Assembly: GCA_020630175.1 (NCBI GenBank)
Contig: JAHDBW010000014.1
Location: 1-42,979 of the forward strand
Origin: Anaerolineales bacterium
Lineage (GTDB): Bacteria; Chloroflexota; Anaerolineae; Anaerolineales; UBA6668
Direction of reading: 5' to 3'
Length of the DNA stretch: 42,979 nucleotides
Positions 25,451 through 34,500 of the stretch are shown here, in pieces. A program made the position numbers and the translations under genes. Positions within the stretch are counted from its first letter, which is position 1. Each line of letters opens with the position of its first letter. A model generated the notes under the pieces. It saw only the letters and a list, made by a program, of their open reading frames with translations. It did not search any database and was not told where the DNA came from.

Positions 25451-26656
25451 TTATAGACCTTGTAAAGGAATTGGCGTGAAGACCAATACAAACAATACGA
25501 GTGCGCCGATGGCTAAGGCTTTGCGCATCGGATTGACCGGTGTGATTTCATCCAACAGCGGTGCTTTCTGGCGACCCATCAAAAGGATTAGCCCAATCCA
25601 CAGCCACCAGCCAATCCAGAAAAATGCGAGCGGTACGAGTAGTGCGATTACCACTGGTACAAAGAACAACGCCTTTTTTCCAAATAATACGCTTGCAGCA
25701 TGGCCACCATCGAGTTGCCCCACTGGCAATAGGTTGAGCCCGGTTACCAGTATACCGGCCCAGCCGGCCCAAGCTACGGGGTGCATTAGGATGTCTGGCC
25801 CGCCAATTGGCAATGGTTGCCCAGTAAAGAAGAATCTGGCCCACCATACGAGCGGATTCATTTCTCCATAGGTCACCGGGCGTGGCAACAACTCTCCATG
25901 TACCAAATACTTCATCAATAAGTACACAATCGAATTGCCTTCTAACACTGCTTCTTGCGGAACAACCGACAGTTCTGAAAGTGAAATGCCAATATAGAGC
26001 ACAGGTAAGGCCACGATAAACCCTGCAAACGGGCCGGCAACGCCAATATCGGTCAAAATCTTTCGATTTTTGATGGGTGCCTTCATGCTGATAATTGCGC
26101 CAAACGTTCCAAAAGGAGAAAACGGGAACGGAATAAAGAACGGCAAAGACGCTGGTGATTTGTGATAACGTGCCGCAAAGTAATGCCCAAATTCATGCGC
26201 AAGCAAGATGGCTAATAGGCTGACGGCAAATGGCCAGCCTTTATAAATTTGCGTTAGGCTGATTTGCAACATTTCGCCAAAGGTTTCAACGACGATGCCT
26301 TCATGCCCTAACTGGTGCATTGCGCCTGTTTGTAAGACTGTGATCGCAGTCAAGATGAATAGGATCAGGTTGCGAATGGGCTTGCCTTCTTTAACATTGA
26401 CAACGCCACTGATTGCATAGATCACGTGTACACCATCTTCAATTCGGAACCAAGGGGTGTGCTTGAGCGCCTTGAACTCTGCTTCTAGATAGTCAAAGGC
26501 TTCTTCAGAGTCGCGGGTGAGTTGGCCACGGTAGCGCACTTCAAAGTCTTCATTGCGACCCACCGTGGTGTCTGAAACCGCCATCACTTGGTCTACGAGC
26601 TGCGCCATTTTGGCGTTGGTTTCAGTTCTTTTGGTTGTATCCGGTAAATTGAACAT
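25451..26656 (-). CDS. Site-2 protease family (M50) metalloprotease
   Basis: This 401-residue membrane metalloprotease of the M50/S2P family cleaves within membrane segments. The zinc motif HEFGH (residues 154-158) lies in one hydrophobic segment. The third ligand is in NLLPVGQLDGGH near residue 310, the family's N-x2-P-x4-LDG pattern. About six to eight transmembrane segments are visible, preceded by a soluble N-terminal domain of about 95 residues and no PDZ domain. It heads the operon with nth and the esterase. The substrate is unknown; relatives in Gram-positives and cyanobacteria act on anti-sigma factors or unknown proteins. Confidence 0.9.
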   Translation of the reverse strand: MFNLPDTTKRTETNAKMAQLVDQVMAVSDTTVGRNEDFEVRYRGQLTRDSEEAFDYLEAEFKALKHTPWFRIEDGVHVIYAISGVVNVKEGKPIRNLILFILTAITVLQTGAMHQLGHEGIVVETFGEMLQISLTQIYKGWPFAVSLLAILLAHEFGHYFAARYHKSPASLPFFIPFPFSPFGTFGAIISMKAPIKNRKILTDIGVAGPFAGFIVALPVLYIGISLSELSVVPQEAVLEGNSIVYLLMKYLVHGELLPRPVTYGEMNPLVWWARFFFTGQPLPIGGPDILMHPVAWAGWAGILVTGLNLLPVGQLDGGHAASVLFGKKALFFVPVVIALLVPLAFFWIGWWLWIGLILLMGRQKAPLLDEITPVNPMRKALAIGALVLFVLVFTPIPLQGL

Positions 26657-26742
26657 AAATAATAATCAATCCTACTGCGTGCGTTGGCTAAAAAATAATG
26701 CAATAGGCTTATACGATTGTAGACGAAATGCAGGGGCGTTGG

Positions 26743-27906
26743 CTACACAAAATGCCGAAACACTTCGTTTGCTAATAAGCGGCCATCTTCGGTGATCCGG
26801 ACCCGATCATCAACTTGTTCTAGCAGGCCTAATTGAGTTAGCCGTTTCAATTCTGAACCGTAAACTTGCTCTAAAGCGTGCGCGTGCTTATTGGCAAACT
26901 CAGTAGCGGAAACACCGGCTTGGGTTAGGCGCAGACCCAGCATCATGGTTTCATTCATGGCGGTTTCTGCATCAATTTCGCTTTTTTCAATCAGCGCGTT
27001 TGAGAACGGAAACGCTGGTTCACGCGTAAGCTGCATGCGTTTGATGTAGTTTTGTGGCGACCGCACCACAGAATAGCGCCAATCGGCAACCGATCCGTGC
27101 GCACCTGCGCCAAAACCGAAGTAGGGCGCATTGTGCCAATATTGCAGGTTGTGGCGGCATTGCAGGCCCGGCTTGCTCCAATTAGAAATTTCGTATTGTG
27201 CATAGCCAGCTGCGTTGAGCGTGGCACTGGCGTGTTCGTACATTTCGGCGGCTAAATCAGAATCTTGCATTGGCAAAATGCCATCTTCTACCCACGCTTT
27301 CATGGGGGTGCCATGTTCTAGGGTTAGGGCATATAGCGAGAAGTGTTCGGGGTCTAGCGCTAAGACTTGTGCCAGCGTATTTTGCCAGCTTGCCATGGAT
27401 TGGTAGGGTAAACCAAAGATCAGGTCAAGGTTGAGATTATCAAAGCCTGCCGTGCGCGCATTGGCGACGGCGCGGACAACATCGTCAAATGAGTGCAGCC
27501 GGTCTAGTAATTTGAGCTCTTCCGTTTGCGCAGACTGCACCCCGAACGAAATGCGATTAAGTCCCGCGCTGCGTAAGGCCTGCAAATAAGCAAGATCGAC
27601 AGTGCCCGGATTTGCTTCGGTTGAGATTTCACAGTCTGTTGTGAGCGAGAAGCTACTCGTAAGCGTGTTGAGAATTTGAACAAACAGCGTCGCGGGTAAT
27701 AGCGTTGGCGTGCCGCCACCAAAGAAGATGGTATGGATTTGCACATCAGCTGGCGTATTTGCGGCGACTTGCGCAATTTCGGCACATAGCGCATTGGTGT
27801 AATCTGCCATAAGCGACTCAAGACCCGCATAGGTGTTGAAATCGCAATACGCGCAGCGTACCCGGCAAAACGGGATATGGAGATAGATGCTGTAGAGTTG
27901 AGACAA
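26743..27906 (-). CDS. hemW: Radical SAM heme chaperone HemW
   Basis: HemW is a radical SAM protein that delivers heme; it was formerly called an oxygen-independent coproporphyrinogen oxidase. The radical-SAM cluster motif CRVRCAYC lies close to the N-terminus, preceded by IYLHIPF. FFGGGTPTLL, STEANPGTVD and GLNRISFGVQS follow, all family-typical. The C-terminal HemN domain includes YEISNWSKPG. I place the start at TTG 27906 (387 residues), 4 nt after the upstream gene. The frame is open to an ATG at 27984, but that extension lies entirely in the coding sequence of the neighbour and has no counterpart in the family. It is co-transcribed with the small upstream gene. Confidence 0.93.
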   Translation of the reverse strand: MSQLYSIYLHIPFCRVRCAYCDFNTYAGLESLMADYTNALCAEIAQVAANTPADVQIHTIFFGGGTPTLLPATLFVQILNTLTSSFSLTTDCEISTEANPGTVDLAYLQALRSAGLNRISFGVQSAQTEELKLLDRLHSFDDVVRAVANARTAGFDNLNLDLIFGLPYQSMASWQNTLAQVLALDPEHFSLYALTLEHGTPMKAWVEDGILPMQDSDLAAEMYEHASATLNAAGYAQYEISNWSKPGLQCRHNLQYWHNAPYFGFGAGAHGSVADWRYSVVRSPQNYIKRMQLTREPAFPFSNALIEKSEIDAETAMNETMMLGLRLTQAGVSATEFANKHAHALEQVYGSELKRLTQLGLLEQVDDRVRITEDGRLLANEVFRHFV

Positions 27907-27910
27907 AAGG

Positions 27911-28225
27911 CTAGTCGATGTTCTTAAAGGCGGCAAGCACTTTTTGCAGGGCCAGCAAACTAGCGCCAGCATGCTCAAATTCATCTAGATCTTCAATAAA
28001 ATAGACGCGCTTTAGCGGGTTGTTTTTGAATTCTGGCGATGCAATTAAGGCATCTACCCGCGCGCCAATGGTGGCTTTGCGCGCTTTATCCCAGTCGCGG
28101 GCAATTTTTGTCCAGAAGATGGAATAGGCATAATCGATTTTTTGCCCATTGAGCTGGTCGTATTTTTTTCCTTTGTTGGCATTGCCACGTTGGAAATAAC
28201 TCTGAAATTGTTCTGCAAGATTCAT
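27911..28225 (-). CDS. Hypothetical 104-residue protein before hemW
   Basis: This small, soluble, charged protein is predicted mainly helical, with an aromatic-rich start (FQSYFQRG) and a Lys-rich middle (KARKATIGARVDAL). I do not recognise the family. It lies 4 nt upstream of the chosen hemW start and downstream of the tRNA cluster, with a terminator (28269-28294) just before it. Start at ATG 28225; no strong ribosome site. It is likely a real gene, given the tight coupling to hemW and consistent codon use. Confidence 0.6.
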   Translation of the reverse strand: MNLAEQFQSYFQRGNANKGKKYDQLNGQKIDYAYSIFWTKIARDWDKARKATIGARVDALIASPEFKNNPLKRVYFIEDLDEFEHAGASLLALQKVLAAFKNID

Positions 28226-28268
28226 TAGTTGGATTATAACGTGAGTGCGGATAGGGTGCTTAAAATAA

Positions 28269-28294
28269 AAACGACTTCACAATGGAAGTCGTTT
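28269..28294 (-). terminator. Terminator after tRNA-Cys
   Basis: AAACGACTTC (28269-28278) pairs with GAAGTCGTTT (28285-28294), a 10-bp stem. On minus it is followed by TTATTTT. It starts 8 nt after the tRNA. Confidence 0.8.
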
Positions 28295-28302
28295 CTTTGT
28301 TG

Positions 28303-28373
28303 AGGCGACGAGCGGGTTCGAACCGCTGTACAAGGCTTTGCAGGCCTCTGCCTAACCACTCGGCCACGTCGCC
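28303..28373 (-). tRNA. tRNA-Cys (GCA anticodon)
   Basis: The cloverleaf on minus has acceptor GGCGACG/CGTCGCC, D arm GGCC...GGC, anticodon loop CTGCAAA (GCA) and T loop TTCGAAC. The discriminator base is T (U), usual for tRNA-Cys. CCA is not encoded. Confidence 0.95.
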
Positions 28374-28388
28374 AATTTAAGAAAAAAA

Positions 28389-28409
28389 CAGATGGGTTGT
28401 AACCATCTG
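28389..28409 (-). terminator. Terminator after tRNA-Gly
   Basis: CAGATGG (28389-28395) pairs with CCATCTG (28403-28409). On minus it is followed by seven T residues. It separates tRNA-Gly from tRNA-Cys, so tRNA-Cys probably has its own promoter. Confidence 0.8.
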
Positions 28410-28420
28410 CTTTTGTTCTG

Positions 28421-28492
28421 AGCGGGCGACGAGATTCGAACTCGTGACCCTCTCCTTGGCAAGGAGATGCTCTACCACTGAGCCACGCCCGC
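28421..28492 (-). tRNA. tRNA-Gly (GCC anticodon)
   Basis: The cloverleaf on minus has acceptor GCGGGCG/CGCCCGC, D arm GCTC...GAGC, anticodon loop TTGCCAA (GCC) and T loop TTCGAAT. CCA is not encoded. Confidence 0.95.
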
Positions 28493-28520
28493 TTACTAAC
28501 ATAACTAACTAACCAGCCAA

Positions 28521-28596
28521 TGGTGCCGAGGCCCAGACTTGAACTGGGGACCCACGCATTTTCAGTGCGTTGCTCTACCAACTGAGCTACCCCGGC
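28521..28596 (-). tRNA. tRNA-Phe (GAA anticodon)
   Basis: The cloverleaf on minus has acceptor GCCGGGG/CCTCGGC, D arm GCTC...GAGC, anticodon loop CTGAAAA (GAA) and T loop TTCAAGT. One G-T pair lies in the acceptor. CCA is encoded (28521-28523), unlike in the neighbouring tRNAs. Confidence 0.95.
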
Positions 28597-28695
28597 TTAC
28601 ACAGCTGTTTAGCAACCGACCTATATTCTATGCATTTGAAAATAACTTGTCAAGAAATTGGCAATATTCGTTTTCAAATTGGTTTAGACAAGAAG

Positions 28696-29166
28696 TCAGC
28701 TACCGAGAACGCGACACGTTGCGTGTGCGAACGCCAGTATTTTACCACTAGGTTCGAATGCTGTGGCCTTTAAAAATAATTGATTTCGAGTTTGCTCTGT
28801 AACCTCGCCTAAAACTTCGATGTAAGCATAGCTTGGTAAGGCTGGCCTAAGGTAGGTGGTGTTGAGTTGCGTGGTCAGGCTGGTTGGCGCAATCATATAG
28901 CTAAGTGGCCCAATGGTGTTGTCCATCATGGTCACAATTATGCCGCCTTGGGTAATGCCAACTGGATTTTGATAGCGCTCCATTTGTGGAAATCGAACGC
29001 GCATTGTTTTTGTTTCGAGATCAACAGCGCGCACTTCTGATTGCATGTCGACAAAAATAGGGGGCGGCAGTTTCAGTTTACGCCCATTGAATTCAACATC
29101 AGCAAGATGGGCAAATGGATCGGTCATGTTTTCTAGATGGGCAAAGGGAGAGTCGTTGTTTGTCAT
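28696..29166 (-). CDS. PaaI-like hotdog thioesterase
   Basis: This 156-residue protein of the 4HBT/PaaI hotdog-fold thioesterase family hydrolyses acyl-CoA or aryl-CoA thioesters. The active-site region reads GITQGGIIVTMMDNTIGPLS near residue 75, with the acidic residue on the long helix. The strand TTQLNTTYLRPA follows at the usual distance. The N-terminus holds a small internal duplication (SPFAHLEN then DPFAHLAD), so an alternative start at the second Met (residue 14) is possible. It is the last gene of a probable operon with the aminotransferase and the small lipoprotein (9-nt gap). Confidence 0.88.
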   Translation of the reverse strand: MTNNDSPFAHLENMTDPFAHLADVEFNGRKLKLPPPIFVDMQSEVRAVDLETKTMRVRFPQMERYQNPVGITQGGIIVTMMDNTIGPLSYMIAPTSLTTQLNTTYLRPALPSYAYIEVLGEVTEQTRNQLFLKATAFEPSGKILAFAHATCRVLGS

Positions 29167-29175
29167 ATTGCGTGT

Positions 29176-29652
29176 TTAGGATGCACAATTGCCCGGCAAG
29201 GGGCCTGTATGCTCTGTTTCTGTTGCGAAACCGACATAATCGGTAGTAAGTGTAAATGGATCGGTTGCAGAGCCGATAAATGTGGTGCCATATCCGCCGG
29301 TGTTGAGGTGGGCTCTTACCAATACGGATTGCGTCTTGCTGATGGCTACTGGACCGCCGCTGCGGGTGAAGGGCTGTTCTTCCACATGGCTGTGGGCCAA
29401 GATGCGCCGATATAGCAGATTGCCCGCGAGATCTAACACTTCCCACCAGTCTGCATATTGATCGCAGCCAGTGTCTGGGCTGCTGATGGTGACTTGAAAT
29501 TGATACGCGTTTTCAGCGCCAGTCATGGAGACCGCTGTGACGTCGGCAGTTGGTCGCTTGGCGGTATCTGCGTCAGAAATTGCTGCTTGCTCCATAGGTT
29601 GGCAGCCAGCGAGTAATGCGAGGCTTAACACTAGGGCAAAATAGAATCGCAT
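29176..29652 (-). CDS. Small lipoprotein of unknown function
   Basis: This 158-residue protein has a lipoprotein signal peptide (MRFYFALVLSLALLAGC; lipobox LAGC, Cys at 17). The mature domain is of about 140 residues, probably beta-rich, with two further cysteines and a late TDYVGFATETEH segment. The family is not recognised. Its start lies 22 bp inside the end of the aminotransferase gene, so it is translationally coupled to it. The association with an aminotransferase and a thioesterase may be only positional. Confidence 0.75.
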   Translation of the reverse strand: MRFYFALVLSLALLAGCQPMEQAAISDADTAKRPTADVTAVSMTGAENAYQFQVTISSPDTGCDQYADWWEVLDLAGNLLYRRILAHSHVEEQPFTRSGGPVAISKTQSVLVRAHLNTGGYGTTFIGSATDPFTLTTDYVGFATETEHTGPLPGNCAS

Positions 29653-30767
29653 TGATGCTCCGTTTTTTTATAAGCAGCAAGCGCTGCAATCAGCTGTTCA
29701 TTTTCATGCGCCAGCCGCGCTGCAATTCGAATATAGGCGGGCAACCCAAATGAGGTGCAGTCTCGCACTTGCAGCTTGCGCTGCATTAGAAAATTACGGG
29801 CGGCCTTTGCGTTGCCAACTTGCACTAGAAAATAATTTGTTGCGCTTGGCAAAACGGTCCAGCCTTGAGCTTCAAGCGCTGCGGCCAAGGTTTGCTTCAA
29901 CTGTTGGAGCTGTGCCAATTGCGCTACGACAGCAGCATGACTATCAATTGCGGCAATGCCTGCGGCTTGGGCCATGCTGTTTACGCTCCAAGGGGGGCGG
30001 GTACGGGAGACGGCATCAACTATTTCTGGGTGTGCAACGCCATATCCGAGCCGTAGGCCAGCGATGGCATATTCTTTGGTCATCGAACACATCGCGATGA
30101 TATTGCGTGTTACAACTTGTGTAAATCGCTCTGCGTTGCGCATGAAATTGAAATACGCCTCATCGATCACAAACAGCGTTTGCGGGAACTGCGCTGCTAA
30201 TCCTAAGAGATCTGCAATGGGTAACTTGTTGCCCGTTGGATTGTTGGGGTTACAAATAAAGCACAGCTTATGTTGCGCGGCGCTCAAATTTGCTTGAATG
30301 GCGTCAATTTCAAATGCGTAGTTGGTTTGTGCGGTTGCCCAATAGTATTGCGCGGTTGCACCACGCAGCTTTACGGCGCGCGCATATTCGCCAAACGTTG
30401 GCGCGCAAATTAGGGCGCTGTCTTGTTCTGTCAGATAGGCGTTTGTGAGTAGGGCGATCAACTCGGCGGTGCCGTTTGTAACCACCAAATGCGCTGTTGT
30501 AATGGGCTGGGTGCTAGCTTGTGAAAGATGGCTGCTGAGCGCATGGCGCAACGCCAAACAGTCACGATCTGGGTAGCGCTCTAGGCTGACGTTTTGAACC
30601 GCATTTTGAATTTTAGGGTGCGTTCCAAATGGATTTGAATTGACGCTGAAATCAATGATCTGGGATGGCGTTACACCGCGGGCCTGTAGCTCGGCGTAAT
30701 CGGGCGCACCGTGTTGATCATAAGGCGTATTGAGAATGGCAGCGCGCGGCTTTATTTGATGGTCCAC
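29631..30767 (-). CDS. HisC/CobD-like aminotransferase
   Basis: This 378-residue PLP enzyme is of fold type I (aminotransferase class I/II). It resembles histidinol-phosphate aminotransferase and L-threonine-O-3-phosphate decarboxylase (CobD). Seen are DFSVNSNPFGTHP at the N-terminus, TNGTAELI, CNPNNPTGN, VIDEAYFNF, the PLP-lysine motif SMTKEYAIAGLRLGY and a C-terminal YIRIAAR arginine motif. The DFSVNxNPxG opening favours the CobD branch; no his or cob genes are nearby to decide. It heads the operon with the lipoprotein and thioesterase. Confidence 0.85.
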   Translation of the reverse strand: MDHQIKPRAAILNTPYDQHGAPDYAELQARGVTPSQIIDFSVNSNPFGTHPKIQNAVQNVSLERYPDRDCLALRHALSSHLSQASTQPITTAHLVVTNGTAELIALLTNAYLTEQDSALICAPTFGEYARAVKLRGATAQYYWATAQTNYAFEIDAIQANLSAAQHKLCFICNPNNPTGNKLPIADLLGLAAQFPQTLFVIDEAYFNFMRNAERFTQVVTRNIIAMCSMTKEYAIAGLRLGYGVAHPEIVDAVSRTRPPWSVNSMAQAAGIAAIDSHAAVVAQLAQLQQLKQTLAAALEAQGWTVLPSATNYFLVQVGNAKAARNFLMQRKLQVRDCTSFGLPAYIRIAARLAHENEQLIAALAAYKKTEHQCDSILP

Positions 30768-30812
30768 ACCCTTATTTTAGCGCGTTCAAGTGGGCTTGGC
30801 TTAAATAAAAAA

Positions 30813-30833
30813 GCCGCCACAACTTGTGGCGGC
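30813..30833 (-). terminator. Terminator of CAP-domain gene
   Basis: GCCGCCAC (30813-30820) pairs with GTGGCGGC (30826-30833). On minus it is followed by TTTTTTATTT. It lies 31 nt after the CAP gene stop. Confidence 0.85.
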
Positions 30834-30864
30834 CTTTGGCATTGTGCTGTTAGCGTGGAGTAAG

Positions 30865-31353
30865 CTAACCAGAGAAAAGCAAGGTTACGACCCAATGCCC
30901 GGTTGTACTGTCATATGCGGTGCCAATCCCAACTTCGCGAAATACATCGGCCTCGATATTCGCCTTGTGTGCGGGACTGTTCATCCACGCGGGGAAAAGC
31001 TGATCATCGATTTGGTTATACTGCGCTGTGGTGCGGCCTAAGTTTTCCCCAAAATATGAGTAAAATCCATTGTTGCGTGCCAGTGGCAAGATAACGAGTT
31101 GCCCATTAATTGGATCATGATGACTGAAATAATGGCGAGTCACCATGTCTTGTGAGCGAATAATTGCGATTGTGTTAAGTTGTTCATTGATGCTCAGCGG
31201 GGCCAACCCTAGGCTTGAACGCTGCGCATTGATTGCGATTAGTATATTTGTTTGGGGGTCGGTTTCTTGGGCGTAGCTGGCTTGGGTGCTGTTTAGTGCC
31301 CCAAATATCGCAAGCAGCAGCGCAAGTCCGCCTATGTACCATCTGTGTCTCAT
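30865..31353 (-). CDS. Secreted CAP-domain protein
   Basis: This 162-residue protein has a signal peptide (hydrophobic stretch about 7-20, cleavage near SYAQ at about 29). A CAP/SCP-like domain of the bacterial YkwD type follows. Family features are INAQRSSLGLAPL near residue 42, MVTRHYFSHHDP, the GENLG motif, AWMNSPAHKANI and the final VGIGTAY-like strand. Such proteins are extracellular; their biochemical role in bacteria is largely unknown. It is monocistronic, with its own terminator, next to the giant surface protein. Confidence 0.9.
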   Translation of the reverse strand: MRHRWYIGGLALLLAIFGALNSTQASYAQETDPQTNILIAINAQRSSLGLAPLSINEQLNTIAIIRSQDMVTRHYFSHHDPINGQLVILPLARNNGFYSYFGENLGRTTAQYNQIDDQLFPAWMNSPAHKANIEADVFREVGIGTAYDSTTGHWVVTLLFSG

Positions 31354-31497
31354 ACCTATTTGTTCCCGATTACTGTTTCTGTTACGTACCTATACTTACA
31401 ACTAATTACATTCTAAATATAACCAAATACCAACCTTGGAAAATTAAGGATTTATGGAGGATAAATTAAGATGGAATTGGGTAGAGTATGGGAATCA

Positions 31498-31523
31498 AAA
31501 AAGACAGCCGGAGCTGTCTTTTT
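31498..31523 (-). terminator. Terminator of giant surface protein gene
   Basis: AAAAAGACAGC (31498-31508) pairs with GCTGTCTTTTT (31513-31523) around CGGA. On minus it continues into TTTTTTGATT. It starts 27 nt after the stop codon. Confidence 0.9.
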
Positions 31524-31550
31524 CGAGTTGAATGAGGTAACGAAGTTGAG

Positions 31551-34500
31551 CTAGTGCTGCTTATTGAACTTACGATGTAAGAATAAGCTTGCACCAGTCC
31601 CAACGATAACCACGAAGAGTAGGAGGAACCATTGTCCGCTTGCGAACGTTTCTTGGCCCGTTTCTGGAATACGTAGTGCGGCAACAGTTGTGCGAACTTC
31701 GTTAGATGTTGCACCACCGGCGCTGCTAGAAAGCGTTGCCGTGTTACGAATGATTGTTCCCGTTGGCGTGCCGGCTTTGATGCGTGCGGTCACACGTACT
31801 GTAAAGCGTTCTCCGGCAGCGACTGTGCCGCCATTGGCTGTTAGCACGTGGTTTGCAGCGTCGTAAGCGACTGTGCCACGGGTTGAGGTTGCACTAATGT
31901 ATTCAGTTTCTGCAGCCAGCCGATCTTGGACGACAACGTCTGTAATCGCGGCTGAGTTTTGATTGACGAATGTAATTTCGTAGATTAGCTCTGTACCGGC
32001 TTGCTCTGCGTTCACGCTGGTGCCCACGTTGCCGCCGCTAATCACTTGTTTGTTGAGCGTTGGTGCACTGAGATTGACACCGGCCACTTGGGCTGGAATT
32101 GGTGTTGCTGTCGGTGCGGGTACTGGTGTTGCGGTTGGGGCAGGCGTTTCAATGCTCAACCCAGCGTCTACATCAGAGATGCTATCGCCAGAGCGCAATT
32201 CAATCCCCACGCGGCCCCGATTGTCCACGTCACTATCGATGCTATCATCGCCGCCTTGATTGGCCGGACTAAATGCTTCTTGGTTTGGTAGGTTTGCAAC
32301 CACTTGTACGCTGTAGTTACCAGGGCGCAGGTTGGCAAATTCATAATTGCCAGCGCCATCGGTGCGCGTTGTGGCGAGTACGCCGCCATCACTGTCTAGC
32401 AAGCGCACTTCATAGTTCCCGAGCACCGTGTCGGCATTTCGGAAGATCCCGTCGCGATCTGCATCGCGGAAGACCGTGCCACGGAAGCTTGAAGGGCGGT
32501 AGAAACCACTATCAATGTTGCTTTCTGTTTCGCCTGAGTCTAGGTTGATCAGGTCAGTTTGCCCGTTAGATGGGTCCACATCGCTATCTTCTGTATCATC
32601 ACCACCACGATCTTTTAGCGTGAAGGTGTAACCGTCGCGCGTTTCAAAGCGGACAAAGTAGTCGCCAGGTGTGACGTTGCTGAAGCTGTAGCTGCCGTCT
32701 GCGCTAGTGTTGGTGCTGGCAACAATGCTGCCGTCTGGCCGAACCAATCGGACAACAATATCTTCTAAGCTCGGTTCGCCGGTGTCGCGAATGCCGTCTG
32801 CATCGCGGTCATCAAATGCCACGCCGCGAATGGTGCTTGGCAGTACCAGCCCCGCATCCACATCATCCACGCCTTGGCCTGAGTTTACAGAGAATTCTTC
32901 TGTTACCCCGTTGCTTGGGTCAGCATCGCTGTCGCGGCTGTCATCGTTCCCCGCATTGCGGGTGGTAATTTCAAAGCCTGCTGGCGTGCGGAAGCGCACA
33001 AAGTAGCCTGCTGGCGCAACGTTTTCAAAGGCATAGCGGCCAGAGGAGTCGGTTGTGGTGGTTTCCACAATGTCACCATCTTCGTTGAGCAATTCAACTG
33101 TGACGTTGCTAACTGGATCTTCGCCAATTTCACGCACGCCGTTAGCGTTCGCATCATTGAATACGCGCCCGTTGACGCTTGCAACGCGGATTAGCCCCGC
33201 ATCTTCATCGTCATTGAATTCGCCATTACGGACCACAACGTTGTTGATTTTGCCCGTGTCTTGGTCAACATCACTGTCTAAGTTGTCTTGATCGCCTTGG
33301 CGCGGTTCTACAAAGCTGTACCCGGTTGGCGCCGTGAACTTGAGCATATACGTCCCAGCGACTAATTCGGTGAAGATATATTCGCCGTTGTCGTCGGTAA
33401 TGGTCTGTTGCACCATGTCGCCATCATCATCTAGCAACATGACGACAACGTTATCGACCCCAGGTTCTGATGGATCTTGGATGCCATCACCGTCTAGGTC
33501 TTCCCAAACAAAATCACCGAGTGATGTTGCGGGTACTTCGACGATTGCAGAGTCGGTATCTGTTACTGGGTCATCTAGCACGGTGCCATCGCCAGTGGTT
33601 GGTGTCCCTGTTAGTGTGGCGGTGTTGGTGATCTGATTATTGTTTGAGTCGTTATCTTCAGTGAGCCAATCTGCTTCAATTGGCGTTTGTAGTGCATAAG
33701 TGACCGATGCACCCGGTGCCAACGGCACGCCTTCAAGAACTTCTGTTGAAATATCAACGTCTAGATCCAAGAGTGGATCATCAAAGGAAAGGGTGGTGAA
33801 GTGCGTGTTACCGGTATTACTAATGCGGAAACAGTAGGTCACGGTGTCACCAATTTGGGCGGTGAGCGTTGCGCTACCTGGGCAGTCACTAGCATCGCCA
33901 CCACCAGCGCGAACCGTTTTTTCAAGGGTCAGCTCTGGGTTGTCAATAATCACACCGGCTCCTAATGGCGCTGGTGTAGCATCTTGTGTAATGGTGACTG
34001 GCGTTGTTTCGCCACTATCTGGGTCTACGTCACTGTCAATGTCATCATCGTCACCTTGGTCTTGTGGACTAAAGCGTGAGTCGGCTGGACCTTCTACGCG
34101 AACTGCGTACTCACCGGCTGGTAAATTGTCGAAGGTGTAATCGCCATTGCTATCGGTGACGGTTGTATCGACAACGTTTCCGTCGCCGTCTAGCAGCGTT
34201 ACTTGAATTTCTTCTAGGCCGTCTTCGCCAGTTTCACGAATGCCATCGGCGTCTGTGTCGTTGAAGACAAAGCCGTCTAGGCTAACGGTGAGGTCTACAT
34301 CAACAACGGCGCTGTCTTCATCTTCAACTGGTGTTTCTGATGTTGATGTGCCGTCTGGGTCTGAGACTTTGCCGGTCACTGTTGCGACGTTGGTGATTTT
34401 TGTGTCGTCAGCGTCATTGTCTGCGGTGAGCAACGCTTCAGTAAGCTGTACGGTTTGGGCGTAGCTTACGTTGCCGGTTGGGGCAAGCGCTGCGCCGTCT

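Noticed and set aside
27907-27984. Upstream ATG start for hemW
   Set aside because: It would add 26 residues lying wholly inside the neighbouring gene, and the family begins just before the radical-SAM motif.
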